Shown in pieces: positions 25,908 through 35,464 of a stretch of DNA of 64,000 nucleotides. The notes under the pieces are model-generated. The model had not been told where the DNA came from. It ran no database searches and saw only the letters and a list, made by a program, of their open reading frames with translations. The first letter of the stretch is position 1, and the number at the start of each line of letters is the position of its first letter. The stretch is from positions 1 to 64,000 of the forward strand of contig JAZRJV010000003.1 in assembly GCA_045645985.1 (NCBI GenBank), written 5' to 3'. Both the position numbers and the translations under genes were made by a program. The stretch comes from RGIG9060 sp045645985 (GTDB lineage: Bacteria; Spirochaetota; Spirochaetia; Treponematales; Treponemataceae).

Positions 25908-27629
25908 ATGATTTCTGCCGTAAAAAAAATATTACTACTTTGTATTCCATTGATGTTTTTTTCTTGTGGAATGATTGTGGAAGATGCTTCTTTTACGGCA
26001 AAACTCGACATAATCGATAAATTAATTTTTCAATCACAATATAACGATGCTCAAAAAATCCTAAAATCAATAGAAGGAAAGGCGCATTCTGCTTTTCAGT
26101 ATATTGCTATTTCAAAGCGATATATCAATATGCAAAAGTTTGAAAATGCACAAAAAATTTTGGCAAAAGCATATAAAAAGCATTCTGAAAGCAACGAAGT
26201 TTGCGCAGTTTATTCTTGGGTTTTGTTGCAAGTAAAAAATTATGATTTAGCATGTAAAATTTCAGAAAGACTAAAAAATACCTCTTATGCTGGTCTTTTT
26301 GCAGAAAGCAGAATTAAGCAAATTGCAGCTTTAGAACAAGATTTTTTAGAAACAGATTTACAACAAGAATATTTGATTGCTTACAATACAACTGGAAATA
26401 TTAAATTTTTACAAAACGCCGCGATTTTTGAATGTTACAACGGAAATTACGAAGGTGCATTTTCATATCATCCTATAAAAATTACAAACTATTCGAATGC
26501 AGAATTTTGGGCTTATGTTTCCTACGATTCAGGAAATTATTTGCAAGCAATAAACGATGCAACTTTTATTCCTAAAAAAAATGAAGTTACCGCTTCAATA
26601 ATTACGGCAGATTCTTATCTAAAAATGCGCGAAACAAAACTTGCAAAACAAATGTGGGATAAAATTATTTTGCTTGATAAAAAAGCAAATCCAAGTGTTT
26701 TAATGAATTGTACTTATGTTTCTTTAGAAAATGGAAATGTTGATGAAGCCTTTGATTACATAAAAACTTGCGTGGAAACTTTCCCAGATTATGTTGAAGG
26801 ATTGGTTCTTTACGGAAAATTTCTTTTACATTTTGCATCTAAAAGTGAAGAAAGTGAATTAACTTTGGCTCTTCGTAAAAAAGGTTTGAAATCTATTGAT
26901 ATGGAAATTTCTGATTCAAAACCTAGAGTTCCTATTTCTGATTGTCTTTTTAGAATGCAAGAAAGTTTGAAGCGTCGTCCAAATTTGGATAAAGAAAAGG
27001 CAACTTTGCAAATTGAATATCTAAAATTAAAATGGCTTGCTGATAAAACAACTTCTTCAGAGCAAATGACTTTGGATATTTGGGAAATGATAGAAAAAAA
27101 TTCTATTATGGCAGGAACTAACAATTCTATAATTACAGATTTTATCGTTACTTTTTTTATAAAACAAAATCAGTTTGAACAAGCAACACAAATATTGACT
27201 TCTGTTTTGAATGAAAAATACGGACAAACTGATTTTACCGATGAAAATTCCTCATTGATAAAACAAATGTCTTTTGCTGAATTGCAAAATTCTGCTTCTT
27301 TATGTTTTGAAAAAGGTTTGTATTTTTCTGCAAAAAAATTATTGCTTGAATCGTTAAAATACAAAAATTCTATTACAACTGATGTTTATCTTAATTTAGG
27401 AAATTTTGAAGAATCCCAAGGAAATCTAAAAGACGCGCTTGAGTATTATAGTAATTCAATAAACACAACAAAAGATGATTTTTTGAAATCAGAAATTTAT
27501 TACAGAATTGCGAATATTAGTGCATCAAAAAATGATTTGAAAAATGCTAAATTGTACTTAGATTATTCTTTAACATTGAATCCTGGTCATGTAAAAGCAA
27601 ATCTTTTAAAAAAACAAATCCGCAACTAA
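25908..27629 (+). CDS. TPR-repeat lipoprotein
   Basis: 573 residues. The signal peptide ends LMFFSC, with Cys20 as the lipid site. The rest is alpha-helical and holds several tetratricopeptide repeats, clearest at the C-terminus (VYLNLGNFEESQGNLKDALEY, IYYRIANISASKNDLKNAKL). TPR lipoproteins usually serve as assembly or docking factors at a membrane. GGAG precedes the ATG and the gap from nusB is 14 bp. The gene is convergent with groES; partly competing stems lie between (CCGCAA 27620-27625 with TTGCGG 27649-27654, ACAAAG 27639-27644 with CTTTGT 27656-27661). Confidence 0.8.
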   Translation: MISAVKKILLLCIPLMFFSCGMIVEDASFTAKLDIIDKLIFQSQYNDAQKILKSIEGKAHSAFQYIAISKRYINMQKFENAQKILAKAYKKHSESNEVCAVYSWVLLQVKNYDLACKISERLKNTSYAGLFAESRIKQIAALEQDFLETDLQQEYLIAYNTTGNIKFLQNAAIFECYNGNYEGAFSYHPIKITNYSNAEFWAYVSYDSGNYLQAINDATFIPKKNEVTASIITADSYLKMRETKLAKQMWDKIILLDKKANPSVLMNCTYVSLENGNVDEAFDYIKTCVETFPDYVEGLVLYGKFLLHFASKSEESELTLALRKKGLKSIDMEISDSKPRVPISDCLFRMQESLKRRPNLDKEKATLQIEYLKLKWLADKTTSSEQMTLDIWEMIEKNSIMAGTNNSIITDFIVTFFIKQNQFEQATQILTSVLNEKYGQTDFTDENSSLIKQMSFAELQNSASLCFEKGLYFSAKKLLLESLKYKNSITTDVYLNLGNFEESQGNLKDALEYYSNSINTTKDDFLKSEIYYRIANISASKNDLKNAKLYLDYSLTLNPGHVKANLLKKQIRN

Positions 27630-27675
27630 CTTATTTTTACAAAGCTAATTGCGGACTTTGTTCTAAATAAAAATC

Positions 27676-27942
27676 TTACTCAATTACAGCAATTACATCA
27701 GCTGCTTTTAAGATGAGATGATCTTCGCCATCAATTTTTACAGATGTCCCTGAATATTTGTCGTACATAACTTTCTGTCCTGGAACAACTTTGATTTTTT
27801 CTTTATCATCACCAACTGCAATTACTGTTGCAATTTGTGTTTTTTCTTGTGCTGTATCTGGAATAATAATTCCACTTGCTGTTTTTGCTTCTGTTTTTTC
27901 TGTTTTTACCAATACGCGATCTGCTAAAGGTTTAACTGTCAT
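27676..27942 (-). CDS. groES: co-chaperonin GroES
   Basis: 88 residues from ATG 27942 (MTVKPLADRVLVK). GGAGG at ~27954-27958 is 11 bases before this start and only 2 before the in-frame ATG at 27951, so 27942 is preferred. It caps the GroEL folding chamber. The mobile loop (KTASGIIIPDTAQEK) and the roof segment are present. groEL is not beside it; from memory T. pallidum also keeps groES and groEL apart. No CIRCE (HrcA) operator is visible upstream. Confidence 0.95.
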   Translation of the reverse strand: MTVKPLADRVLVKTEKTEAKTASGIIIPDTAQEKTQIATVIAVGDDKEKIKVVPGQKVMYDKYSGTSVKIDGEDHLILKAADVIAVIE

Positions 27943-27961
27943 ATTTATCATAGCCTCCGTA

Positions 27962-28120
27962 AAAATTCTACACTACTAATATACGAAAAGTTTTTTACAA
28001 AGGCAACTAAATTTTAAAAAAAAGTGAAAAAAAAGTATCAGTTTAGATAAAAAAAATGAATTCTGTGTCATTTTGATGCAAAAAACGAGTGTAGAATTTT
28101 GATTGTGTCAAAATAACACA
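27962..28120. promoter_or_regulatory. inverted repeats in the groES / sigma-factor divergent region
   Basis: Two sets are seen. AAAATTCTACACT (27962-27974) and AGTGTAGAATTTT (28088-28100) are perfect 13-bp inverted copies. TGTGTCATTTTGA (28064-28076) and TCAAAATAACACA (28108-28120) match in 12 of 13 positions, and TGTGTCA occurs directly repeated at 28064 and 28104, exactly 40 bp apart. The second set lies ~115-170 bp upstream of the predicted start from the sigma-54 promoter, where enhancer-binding activators usually bind. Confidence 0.55.
27978..28006 (-). promoter_or_regulatory. sigma-70 promoter of groES
   Basis: On the minus strand TTGCCT (28006-28001) and TATATT (27983-27978) are separated by 17 bp. 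The leader starts near AGTGTAGAATTTT (27974-27962), a 13-mer repeated in inverted orientation at 28088-28100. Confidence 0.55.
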
Positions 28121-28207
28121 CTTTGAAATTTCATTATTTGATAACAAATTTAAGTTTGGTTATTTCTTTGTAATATAAGGAAATAAAAATTGATTTTTAC
28201 TAAAAAG

Positions 28208-28224
28208 TTGGCACGAATTTTGCA
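28208..28224 (+). promoter_or_regulatory. sigma-54 (RpoN) promoter of the alternative sigma gene
   Basis: TTGGCACGAATTTTGCA matches every defined position of the -24/-12 consensus YTGGCACGrNNNTTGCW, with GG at 28210-28211 and GC at 28222-28223 (10 bp between). The start point would be near 28235 and the leader ~48 bases. No sigma-70 promoter of similar quality is seen in front of this gene. Confidence 0.8.
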
Positions 28225-28282
28225 TATAAACTAATGTAAGAAACTAAATTTTATTGACTTTTTATGGTAAATGGGAGAAAAA

Positions 28283-29137
28283 ATGGCAAATTCAGTAAAT
28301 TCAACAGAAAGAAGTAGTTTAGAGTGTTATTTGAAAGAAATTGACAAAATTCCTCTAATGTCTAGAGAAGAAGAATATGACCTTGCGATAAAAGCCAAAA
28401 ATGGTGATAAAATTGCTCGCGACAAAATTTTAACTTCTAATTTGAAGTTTGTTATCAGCGTTGCAAAAAAATATCAAAATAGAGGAATTGACTTAATCGA
28501 TTTGATAAGTGAAGGAAATATTGGCTTGATTACTGCTATTGAAAAATTTGATCCAGAAAAAGGCTATCATTTTATTTCTTACGCTGTATGGTGGATTAGA
28601 CAAACAATTCTTAAGGCAATTTATGAAAAATCAAGAATGATTAGGCTGCCTGCAAACAAAACAAATGAAATAATTCAAATTGATACAGCTCGAAAATCCA
28701 TAAAGAAAGTTGTGTCTGAAGAAGAAGAGTTGATTCTTGTTGCACAGATGTTAAATATGACACCTGCACATATCAAGGATATGATTATGATTTCTCGAGA
28801 TGTTACTTCCTTAGATACAATTATTGTTACCGAAAAAACAGATTCTTCAACTTTAGGTGAATTACTAGAAGATGTTTCATCTATAAATCCTGAAGAAAAT
28901 GCGATAAGTCAAAATATGAAAGATGAAATTGATAATCTTCTATCAACTTTAACAGAAAAAGAAGCTGAAATTATTCGTTATAGATTTGGGCTTAACGGAA
29001 GAAAGTCAATGTCTTTAAAAGAAGTTGGCGAAGTTTTCAATTTGACAAAAGAAAGAATCCGACAAATTGAAAAGAAGGCGATAAAAAGATTGCAACATCC
29101 AACTCGAGCATCACGACTCGAAGCTTTTATTGCGTAA
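28283..29137 (+). CDS. alternative sigma-70-family factor (RpoD/RpoS-like, group 2/3)
   Basis: 284 residues from ATG 28283; GGGAG at 28273-28277 lies inside the longer frame that starts at 28271, so the internal ATG is the real start. Regions 1.2 to 4.2 are present (SLECYLKEIDKIPLMSREEE, SNLKFVISVAKKYQNRGIDLIDLISEGNIGL, FISYAVWWIRQTI, and the helix-turn-helix SLKEVGEVFNLTKERIRQIE). Region 1.1 is lacking, so it is not the housekeeping factor. The consensus sigma-54 promoter upstream suggests an RpoN-controlled cascade, as known for rpoS in Borrelia. Its own targets cannot be told from this window. Confidence 0.88.
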   Translation: MANSVNSTERSSLECYLKEIDKIPLMSREEEYDLAIKAKNGDKIARDKILTSNLKFVISVAKKYQNRGIDLIDLISEGNIGLITAIEKFDPEKGYHFISYAVWWIRQTILKAIYEKSRMIRLPANKTNEIIQIDTARKSIKKVVSEEEELILVAQMLNMTPAHIKDMIMISRDVTSLDTIIVTEKTDSSTLGELLEDVSSINPEENAISQNMKDEIDNLLSTLTEKEAEIIRYRFGLNGRKSMSLKEVGEVFNLTKERIRQIEKKAIKRLQHPTRASRLEAFIA

Positions 29138-29180
29138 TTTTATAAAGTCGTTTTTATTTTGCTTGGTGGAATATAAAAAA

Positions 29181-31271
29181 TCATTCCATAAAAGCAAGAA
29201 CTTCTTTTCTTGCAATTTCTAAAAGTTCCTTGTCTTGAACTGGATCTGAAAGCCCGAGAGAAAGATTTCCTGATTGCTGGATTCCAGCAACTTCTCCGGG
29301 ACCTCGTAATTTTAGGTCTAGTTCAGCAAGTTCAAATCCGTCGGTTGTTTCGTACATCGCTTTTAATCTTGCTTTTGCTAAGTCTGTTAGTTTTTCGCCA
29401 TAGACTAAAAAACAATAGGACTGTTTTGAACCACGCCCAACTCGACCACGCAACTGATGTAAAGCAGCAAGTCCAAACCGTTCAGCTTGTTCGATAACCA
29501 TACAAGTTGCATTTGGAACATCAACGCCAACTTCAACAACAGTTGTTGCCACGATTATATTTATTATTCCATCTTTGAAATCTTTTAGAATTTGATTTTG
29601 TTCTTCTTCTTCAATTTTTGAGTGAATCAAACCACATTTAAATTCTGGATAAACTTTTTGCGAAAGAAATTCGTACATTTCAACTGCGTTTTTTATCTTC
29701 TTTGTGTTTGTTTCGATTTCTTCATCATCATTTAAGTTTTCGATTAAAGGATAAACAAAATATGCCTGATTTCCGTTTTGTAATTCTTTTCGTACAGTTT
29801 CGTAAACATTACTTTCGTTTCCGGCTTTTGTGAGATGAGTTTTTATTGGAAGCCGACCTTGTGGCATAGTTTTTATCGTAGAAACATCTAAATCTCCATA
29901 AACTGTTAGTGCCAAAGTTTGCGGAATTGGAGTTGCACTCATCATCAAAATATTTGGAATAGAACATTTTTCTTTGATTGTGTTTCGTTGAATTACGCCA
30001 AATCTGTGCTGTTCATCAATTATTGCAAGTTGCAAATTGTTGTATTGCACATTTTTTGAAAATAATGCGTGAGTTCCGATTATAAGTTGAGTTTTTCCTT
30101 CTTTTATGGAATTGAGTAAAGTTGCTCGACCTTTTGCTTTTATGTTTCCAGTTAAAAAACTTGGATTTATTCCTAAAGGCGAAAGTAGTTTTGTTGCGTT
30201 TTCGGCGTGTTGTCTTGCTAAAAGTTCAGTTGGGCATAAAATAACGCATTGTCCGCCCCAATCGATAATTCTAAGAACTGCAAAGAATGCAACTAAAGTT
30301 TTTCCGGAACCTACATCACCTTGAATAAGCCGCGAAAGTGTGAATGGTTTTGATTTATCAGAAAAACTTTCTGGATTTTTGTGATATTTTGCAGCGTCTT
30401 TGCAAGATGAATCAATTTCTGTGTTTATCGTAGCGATTATTGCTTTTTGGTCTTGTGTTAATTCAAAAGGAAGGGATTTTACAAGTTCAATTTGTCTTGG
30501 AGATAAATCTGTAAAATCGGTTGATGCTTTTGAACAAGTTTTGCGTTCGGCAACTCGTTTTAAAATTGCTTGTTGAAAGAAAAATAATTCTTCAAATTTT
30601 ATCGTTTTGATGGCTTTTTCTAATTCTTCCAAACTTTCTGGATTATGAATTGTGTGAATTGCTTTTTGCTTTGAAAATAAATCTTGTCTTTGAACTACGG
30701 ATTCTGGCAATTCAGTTGAAATTCCGTTGCCGTACATTTTTAGCGCTTGGGAAATTGTTTTTCGATACTGATTTTGTGATAATCCGCTTGTAAGATGATA
30801 TAAACTTAAAATTTTTGAAGTTGGGTCAAGTTTTCCAACAAAATCTTGAAGTTCACCAGATTTTGCCACAATTTGTGCGTCAAAAACAGAAGTTTGAATT
30901 TCGCCATATTTGTATGAAAATGGTGCTGTTATCGAAATTATCGAACCGATAGGTAAAGATTTTTCCATAAAAGGCCGGTTGTAGCAAACCAAAGTTCCTC
31001 GAGTTTCGCCATCAAAAATGATGATTTTCAAAGTACGCATTTTTCCAAATCCAAACCATTGATGGTCTAAAACTTTTGCAAAACAATGAACTTTTGCAAC
31101 TTTAGAAAAATCTTTTATTGGAATTGTTTTTGTTCTGTCTTCGTAACTTTTGGGATAGGTTGAAAGTAAGTCTGAAACTTTAAAAATATTTAATTTAGAA
31201 AAAGCGTTTGCTAGACTTGGACCTATCCCAGAGATTGTTGAAATTGGAGTTTCAATATCGCTTAATTTCAA
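29181..31271 (-). CDS. recG: ATP-dependent DNA helicase RecG
   Basis: 696 residues from TTG at 31271 (MKLSDIETPISTISGIG); the stop of the upstream gene overlaps this codon by 4 bases. RecG remodels stalled forks and Holliday junctions. The N-terminal wedge/OB region is followed by a superfamily-2 helicase: GDVGSGKTLVAF (Walker A), DEQHRFG (DExH), MSATPIPQTLAL, TTVVEVGVDVPNA and QLRGRVGRG, then the C-terminal RecG segment ending near the stop. It is coupled to the yggT gene. Confidence 0.96.
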   Translation of the reverse strand: MKLSDIETPISTISGIGPSLANAFSKLNIFKVSDLLSTYPKSYEDRTKTIPIKDFSKVAKVHCFAKVLDHQWFGFGKMRTLKIIIFDGETRGTLVCYNRPFMEKSLPIGSIISITAPFSYKYGEIQTSVFDAQIVAKSGELQDFVGKLDPTSKILSLYHLTSGLSQNQYRKTISQALKMYGNGISTELPESVVQRQDLFSKQKAIHTIHNPESLEELEKAIKTIKFEELFFFQQAILKRVAERKTCSKASTDFTDLSPRQIELVKSLPFELTQDQKAIIATINTEIDSSCKDAAKYHKNPESFSDKSKPFTLSRLIQGDVGSGKTLVAFFAVLRIIDWGGQCVILCPTELLARQHAENATKLLSPLGINPSFLTGNIKAKGRATLLNSIKEGKTQLIIGTHALFSKNVQYNNLQLAIIDEQHRFGVIQRNTIKEKCSIPNILMMSATPIPQTLALTVYGDLDVSTIKTMPQGRLPIKTHLTKAGNESNVYETVRKELQNGNQAYFVYPLIENLNDDEEIETNTKKIKNAVEMYEFLSQKVYPEFKCGLIHSKIEEEEQNQILKDFKDGIINIIVATTVVEVGVDVPNATCMVIEQAERFGLAALHQLRGRVGRGSKQSYCFLVYGEKLTDLAKARLKAMYETTDGFELAELDLKLRGPGEVAGIQQSGNLSLGLSDPVQDKELLEIARKEVLAFME

Positions 31272-31849
31272 AATGGAAAACCTTGTAAACTTTTGAATAA
31301 AAGATTAACGATAATATTTCCAGCTATGCGTAAAATAATTGTTGAAACAAGAGCAATTATTGTAGTTGTTTGTATGTTTACAAATTTGTTTTTGAAAAAT
31401 ATTTTTATTACATAACGAGCAATTTTGTAACTTAGAGAATCTACTGAACTCCAAAATCCAATGCTGTCTTTGTTTAATAGCAAAACTACAAGTCGAACTG
31501 CTAAAAGAATTATTAGCAACAACAAAATTGAAGAAATTGCAGCCCAAATCATTTGAATTATGATTGCTAAAATTACTCCAAGGGAAATTTTTTCCAAAAC
31601 TGCAATAGTTTGCAAAATGCTTGAAATTCCAGAAAGCACAATCAACGCAATAATTGGCGAAAAATCTATATTTGCAAATTGTAATGGAATTTTTCTGAAC
31701 AAATTTAGATAAGGGTCGCAAATTTTTCCTAGAATTTCAGAAACTTTACTATTACTCAAAGATGGAATCCAAGATAAAATAATTTTTACAAAACAAAGCA
31801 ATGAATAAGCCGAAGCTAATTTTGCCAAAAGTCCAATCAAATTATACAT
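31268..31849 (-). CDS. YggT-family membrane protein
   Basis: 193 residues with about four hydrophobic helices arranged as two related halves (~1-90 and ~100-193). The first half has the YGGT-type pattern LLCFVKIILSWIP ... CDPYLNLFRKIPLQFANIDFSPIIAL. YggT proteins have been linked to osmotic stress and to cell shape or division in various bacteria; the exact role is unsettled. It overlaps recG by 4 bases and lies 61 bp after dnaE, behind a terminator. Confidence 0.85.
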   Translation of the reverse strand: MYNLIGLLAKLASAYSLLCFVKIILSWIPSLSNSKVSEILGKICDPYLNLFRKIPLQFANIDFSPIIALIVLSGISSILQTIAVLEKISLGVILAIIIQMIWAAISSILLLLIILLAVRLVVLLLNKDSIGFWSSVDSLSYKIARYVIKIFFKNKFVNIQTTTIIALVSTIILRIAGNIIVNLLFKSLQGFPF

Positions 31850-31873
31850 AGTTTTTCCTTTTTACAAAAATAT

Positions 31874-31907
31874 TGAAATAGTCGGCAAAATTTTGTCGAC
31901 TATTTCA
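31874..31907 (-). terminator. intrinsic terminator of dnaE
   Basis: TGAAATAGTCG (31874-31884) pairs with CGACTATTTCA (31897-31907), continued inward by GCAAAA/TTTTGT. On the minus strand the stem is followed by an AATATTTTTGT tract. It lies 4 bases after the dnaE stop. Confidence 0.75.
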
Positions 31908-31910
31908 GTT

Positions 31911-34900
31911 TTAATCTTTCCAAACTTCATCAACTGAAGGAATGTTAGAAAGTTCTGAAATAAAATCATCACTTGAAGACACTTTTAACGAAGTAGAACT
32001 TTGTATTGTGTAATTTTTTTCATCTCTTTCTATATGTAAGTATACTGAACAATTACCTGGATGGGCAACAAGAAAATCTCTTAATTCCATTGATGAGCGT
32101 TTATTTTGTGTTGGAAAAAGTTTTATATGGATTGATTTTACCGATTGCGCTTGCAAATTATTGATGTCTAAAAGTTCATCAACTTGGAAAGAATCGCCAT
32201 ATTGCTCTGAATGATCAACTTTTCCTTTGAAAGCTAAAACTTTATCTTCTTGCACAAAAGTTTCTAATCTTTCCCAAACTTTAGGGAAGAAAGTAAATTT
32301 AATTTCGCCTTCAAAATCCTTACCGGTTACAATTCCCATCATTGTACCTTTTTTGGTTGTGATTTTTCTAACTTCAGTAATGAGAACTGCGGTTGTATAT
32401 TCTGTTTCTGGCAGCGCAGAAGAAAGTTTTGCCGAGTTCATATTTGTACATCGTTCCATAACTTTTCTGTAGTTATCAAGTGGATGTCCTGAAATATAAA
32501 AACCGATAAGTTCTTTTTCGATTCTAAGTTTTTCGATTTGAGGCCAATCTTCAACTTCGGTGTATTTAAATTCAACAAATTCTTGAATGTCGGTATCTTC
32601 AAAAAGACTTATTTGTCCGTAACGAGTTGATTCTTTTTTTGCTTCTGCGTATTCCACAGCAGCTTCTACATTTACTAAAAGTCTGTTTCGGTTAGGTTCG
32701 ATTTTATCAAAGGAACCAGTTTTGATGAGAACTTCTAAGGCTCGTTTGTTTACAGAACGCAAATCTACTCTGTCTAAGAAATCTAAGAAGTCTTTGTATG
32801 GACCGTTTTTTTCGCGTTCTTGAATGATTGCATCAGCGGCACTTTCCCCAAGATTTTTGATTCCAAGCAAACCGTAAACGATACGACCGTCAACTACATC
32901 AAAGATTTTATCAGAACGATTGATGTCTGGCGGATCGATTTCAAGCCCCATTCGTCGACCTTCTGCAATGTAGACAGGAAGTTTATCGGTACTTGTAATT
33001 TCGTTTGTAAGGTTGGCTGCGATAAATTCAGCTGGGAAGTTTGCTTTTAAGTATGCAGTTTTGTATGCAACAACAGAATAAGCCGCAGCGTGACTTTTGT
33101 TAAATCCGTATCCCGCAAATGGAACCATGATTTCAAAAATATCACCTGCATGTTCTTCTGTAAATCCATTTTTTACAGCACCTTCGATAAATTCTTTCTT
33201 CTTTGCCATAAGAACATCAAGTTTCTTTTTTCCCATGGCACGACGAAGCATATCGGCACCACCAAGTGAAAATCCTGCAATTCGTTGAGCAACTTGCATA
33301 ACTTGTTCTTGGTAAACCATAACTCCGTAAGTTTCTTTCAAAATATCTTCAAGACATGGATCTGGATAGTGAATTGTTTCTGGATGCCACTTTCCTTCGA
33401 TGTATTGAGGAATATAATCCATTGGTCCTGGGCGATAAAGAGCATTTAAGGCAACCAACTCTTCGATACAACGAGGCTGAAGTTGCTTCATGATTTTTTG
33501 CATTCCAGGGCTTTCAAACTGGAAGATTGCAACCGCTTCACCTCGACAGAACATATCGAAAGTTTTTTCATCGTCATCTGGAACATTGTCTGTGCTAAAA
33601 TTTTCAAAGCCAGGTCGTTTTCTGATAATTCGTTCTGCGTATTTTATCAATGTAAGAGTTTTTAGACCAAGATAATCCATTTTTACAAGTCCACAAGGCT
33701 CGATAATATCCATTGTGTACTGAACAGCAACTTTTCCTGTTTTACCGTCTTTGTGGATTGGAGCCCAACCTGGAAGTTCAGTACGACCAATTACGATTCC
33801 AGAAGCATGAAGTCCAGTTTGACGATTTACATTTTCAAGTTTGAAGCAAAGTTCAAAAAGTTCTTTATAACGAGGATCATCTTGAAATTCTATAAGTTGT
33901 CCATTATCTGGATGATTTTCGTCTGGTGGAGTAAAGGCATCTTTTAATTTTGCCTTTGGATTATCAGGAATGCGTTTTTTTAGCATATTTACATCAGGAA
34001 GTGGGATTCCTAAAACGCGACCAACATCGGCAATTACAGCTTTTGCTTTAAGCGTACCAAAAGTTACGATATGTCCAACTTGTGGATCGCCATATTTATC
34101 TCTTGTGTATTGAATAACTCTTTGCCGACCTTCGAAGCACATATCAACATCAAAGTCGGGCATAGAAACTCGTTCTGGATTTAAGAATCGTTCGAAAATC
34201 AGTTTGTATCTGAATGGGTCAATGTCTGTGATTGTCATTGCGTAGGCAACAAGTGAACCTGCTCCAGAACCTCGTCCTGGTCCGATTGGAACATCATTAT
34301 TTTTTGCCCAGTTGATAAAATCCCAAACGATAAGGAAGTAACCAGAAAATCCCATACTGAAGATAATTCCAAGTTCGTATTCGGCGCGTTGTTTGATTTC
34401 ATCCGTTACTTCTTTGTATCGTTTTTCAAGTCCTGTATAAACAAGATGTCTTACATAATCATCTTGGCTTTTAAATTCTGGCGGAATATCGTAAATTGGC
34501 AAACAATCTTTTAGTTCCTGAGTTTTATATTGCGGAATTGTTAAATCACACATATCAGCGATAACTTTTGTGTTTGTTATCATTTCTGGATAGTCTGGAA
34601 AAAGACTTGCCATTTCTTCTTCTGATTTTAGATAGAATTGGTCATTGTCAAACTTCATTCTGTCTGTGTCTGATAAAAGTCTTTTTGTTCCGATACAAAT
34701 CAAAACATCTTGAGCTTTTGCGTCTTCTTGTTTTGCGTAGTGAACATCGTTGGTAACAACCATCGGAACTTCTAGCCGTTTGGCAATTTCCAAAAGTTTT
34801 GGGATAAGTCGTTTATCATCCTCTAAGTTGTGGTCTTGAAATTCTATAAAATAATTTTCTTTACCAAATGTTTTTTGATACCATCTGATAACTTCTTCAG

Positions 34901-35411
34901 CTTCTTTATCTTTTCCTGCCAAAAGTTTTTGAGGAAGTTCTCCTGCCAAACAAGCGGAAAGACAAATCAATCCTTCCGAGTGTTGTTCTAGTAATTCTCG
35001 GTCTGCTCGAGGTTTATAGTAATATCCTTCTGTATTTGCTTTTGAAACAATCCAAGAAAGATTTTTGTATCCTTCTGCATTTTTTGCTAATAATATTAAG
35101 TGATAATATTTTGAGCCTTCGGGAGTTCCTTCTTTTGCTTCTCGGCTTCCTGCAGCCATGTAAATTTCACACCCGATAATAGGTTTAATTCCATTTGCGT
35201 GGCAAAGTTGTTCAAAGTTTAAAACACCAAACATATTTCCGTGGTCAGTTAAAGCAAGAGCTTTAAAACCCATTTCTTTTGCACGAGCAACGAGAGTTGT
35301 AATTTTGGAAGCACCATCCAAAAGTGAATAATCTGAGTGTACATGAAGATGTACAAAGTCAGAAATCGGAGTTCCTTCTGGTGGCTCTGGAAAAATCTTA
35401 ATATCAGCCAT
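31911..35411 (-). CDS. dnaE: DNA polymerase III alpha subunit
   Basis: 1166 residues, normal DnaE size. It is the replicative polymerase. The N-terminal PHP domain starts FVHLHVHSDYSLLDGA. The polymerase catalytic aspartates are in PDFDVD, with GPGRGSGAGSLVAYA just before; the fingers and helix-hairpin-helix region follow (GYGFNKSHAAAYSVV), and an OB-fold (~1000-1100) is present near the C-terminus. No 3'-5' exonuclease domain is fused. It is transcribed alone, with a terminator directly downstream. Confidence 0.97.
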   Translation of the reverse strand: MADIKIFPEPPEGTPISDFVHLHVHSDYSLLDGASKITTLVARAKEMGFKALALTDHGNMFGVLNFEQLCHANGIKPIIGCEIYMAAGSREAKEGTPEGSKYYHLILLAKNAEGYKNLSWIVSKANTEGYYYKPRADRELLEQHSEGLICLSACLAGELPQKLLAGKDKEAEEVIRWYQKTFGKENYFIEFQDHNLEDDKRLIPKLLEIAKRLEVPMVVTNDVHYAKQEDAKAQDVLICIGTKRLLSDTDRMKFDNDQFYLKSEEEMASLFPDYPEMITNTKVIADMCDLTIPQYKTQELKDCLPIYDIPPEFKSQDDYVRHLVYTGLEKRYKEVTDEIKQRAEYELGIIFSMGFSGYFLIVWDFINWAKNNDVPIGPGRGSGAGSLVAYAMTITDIDPFRYKLIFERFLNPERVSMPDFDVDMCFEGRQRVIQYTRDKYGDPQVGHIVTFGTLKAKAVIADVGRVLGIPLPDVNMLKKRIPDNPKAKLKDAFTPPDENHPDNGQLIEFQDDPRYKELFELCFKLENVNRQTGLHASGIVIGRTELPGWAPIHKDGKTGKVAVQYTMDIIEPCGLVKMDYLGLKTLTLIKYAERIIRKRPGFENFSTDNVPDDDEKTFDMFCRGEAVAIFQFESPGMQKIMKQLQPRCIEELVALNALYRPGPMDYIPQYIEGKWHPETIHYPDPCLEDILKETYGVMVYQEQVMQVAQRIAGFSLGGADMLRRAMGKKKLDVLMAKKKEFIEGAVKNGFTEEHAGDIFEIMVPFAGYGFNKSHAAAYSVVAYKTAYLKANFPAEFIAANLTNEITSTDKLPVYIAEGRRMGLEIDPPDINRSDKIFDVVDGRIVYGLLGIKNLGESAADAIIQEREKNGPYKDFLDFLDRVDLRSVNKRALEVLIKTGSFDKIEPNRNRLLVNVEAAVEYAEAKKESTRYGQISLFEDTDIQEFVEFKYTEVEDWPQIEKLRIEKELIGFYISGHPLDNYRKVMERCTNMNSAKLSSALPETEYTTAVLITEVRKITTKKGTMMGIVTGKDFEGEIKFTFFPKVWERLETFVQEDKVLAFKGKVDHSEQYGDSFQVDELLDINNLQAQSVKSIHIKLFPTQNKRSSMELRDFLVAHPGNCSVYLHIERDEKNYTIQSSTSLKVSSSDDFISELSNIPSVDEVWKD

Positions 35412-35464
35412 AAGAGTTATTATATTACAGAAATACTATCATTTAAAGATAGAAAGAAAAAATT

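Noticed and set aside
27942..28060. CIRCE heat-shock operator upstream of groES
   Set aside because: No TTAGCACTC-N9-GAGTGCTAA-like sequence is present; the inverted repeats found there have a different sequence.
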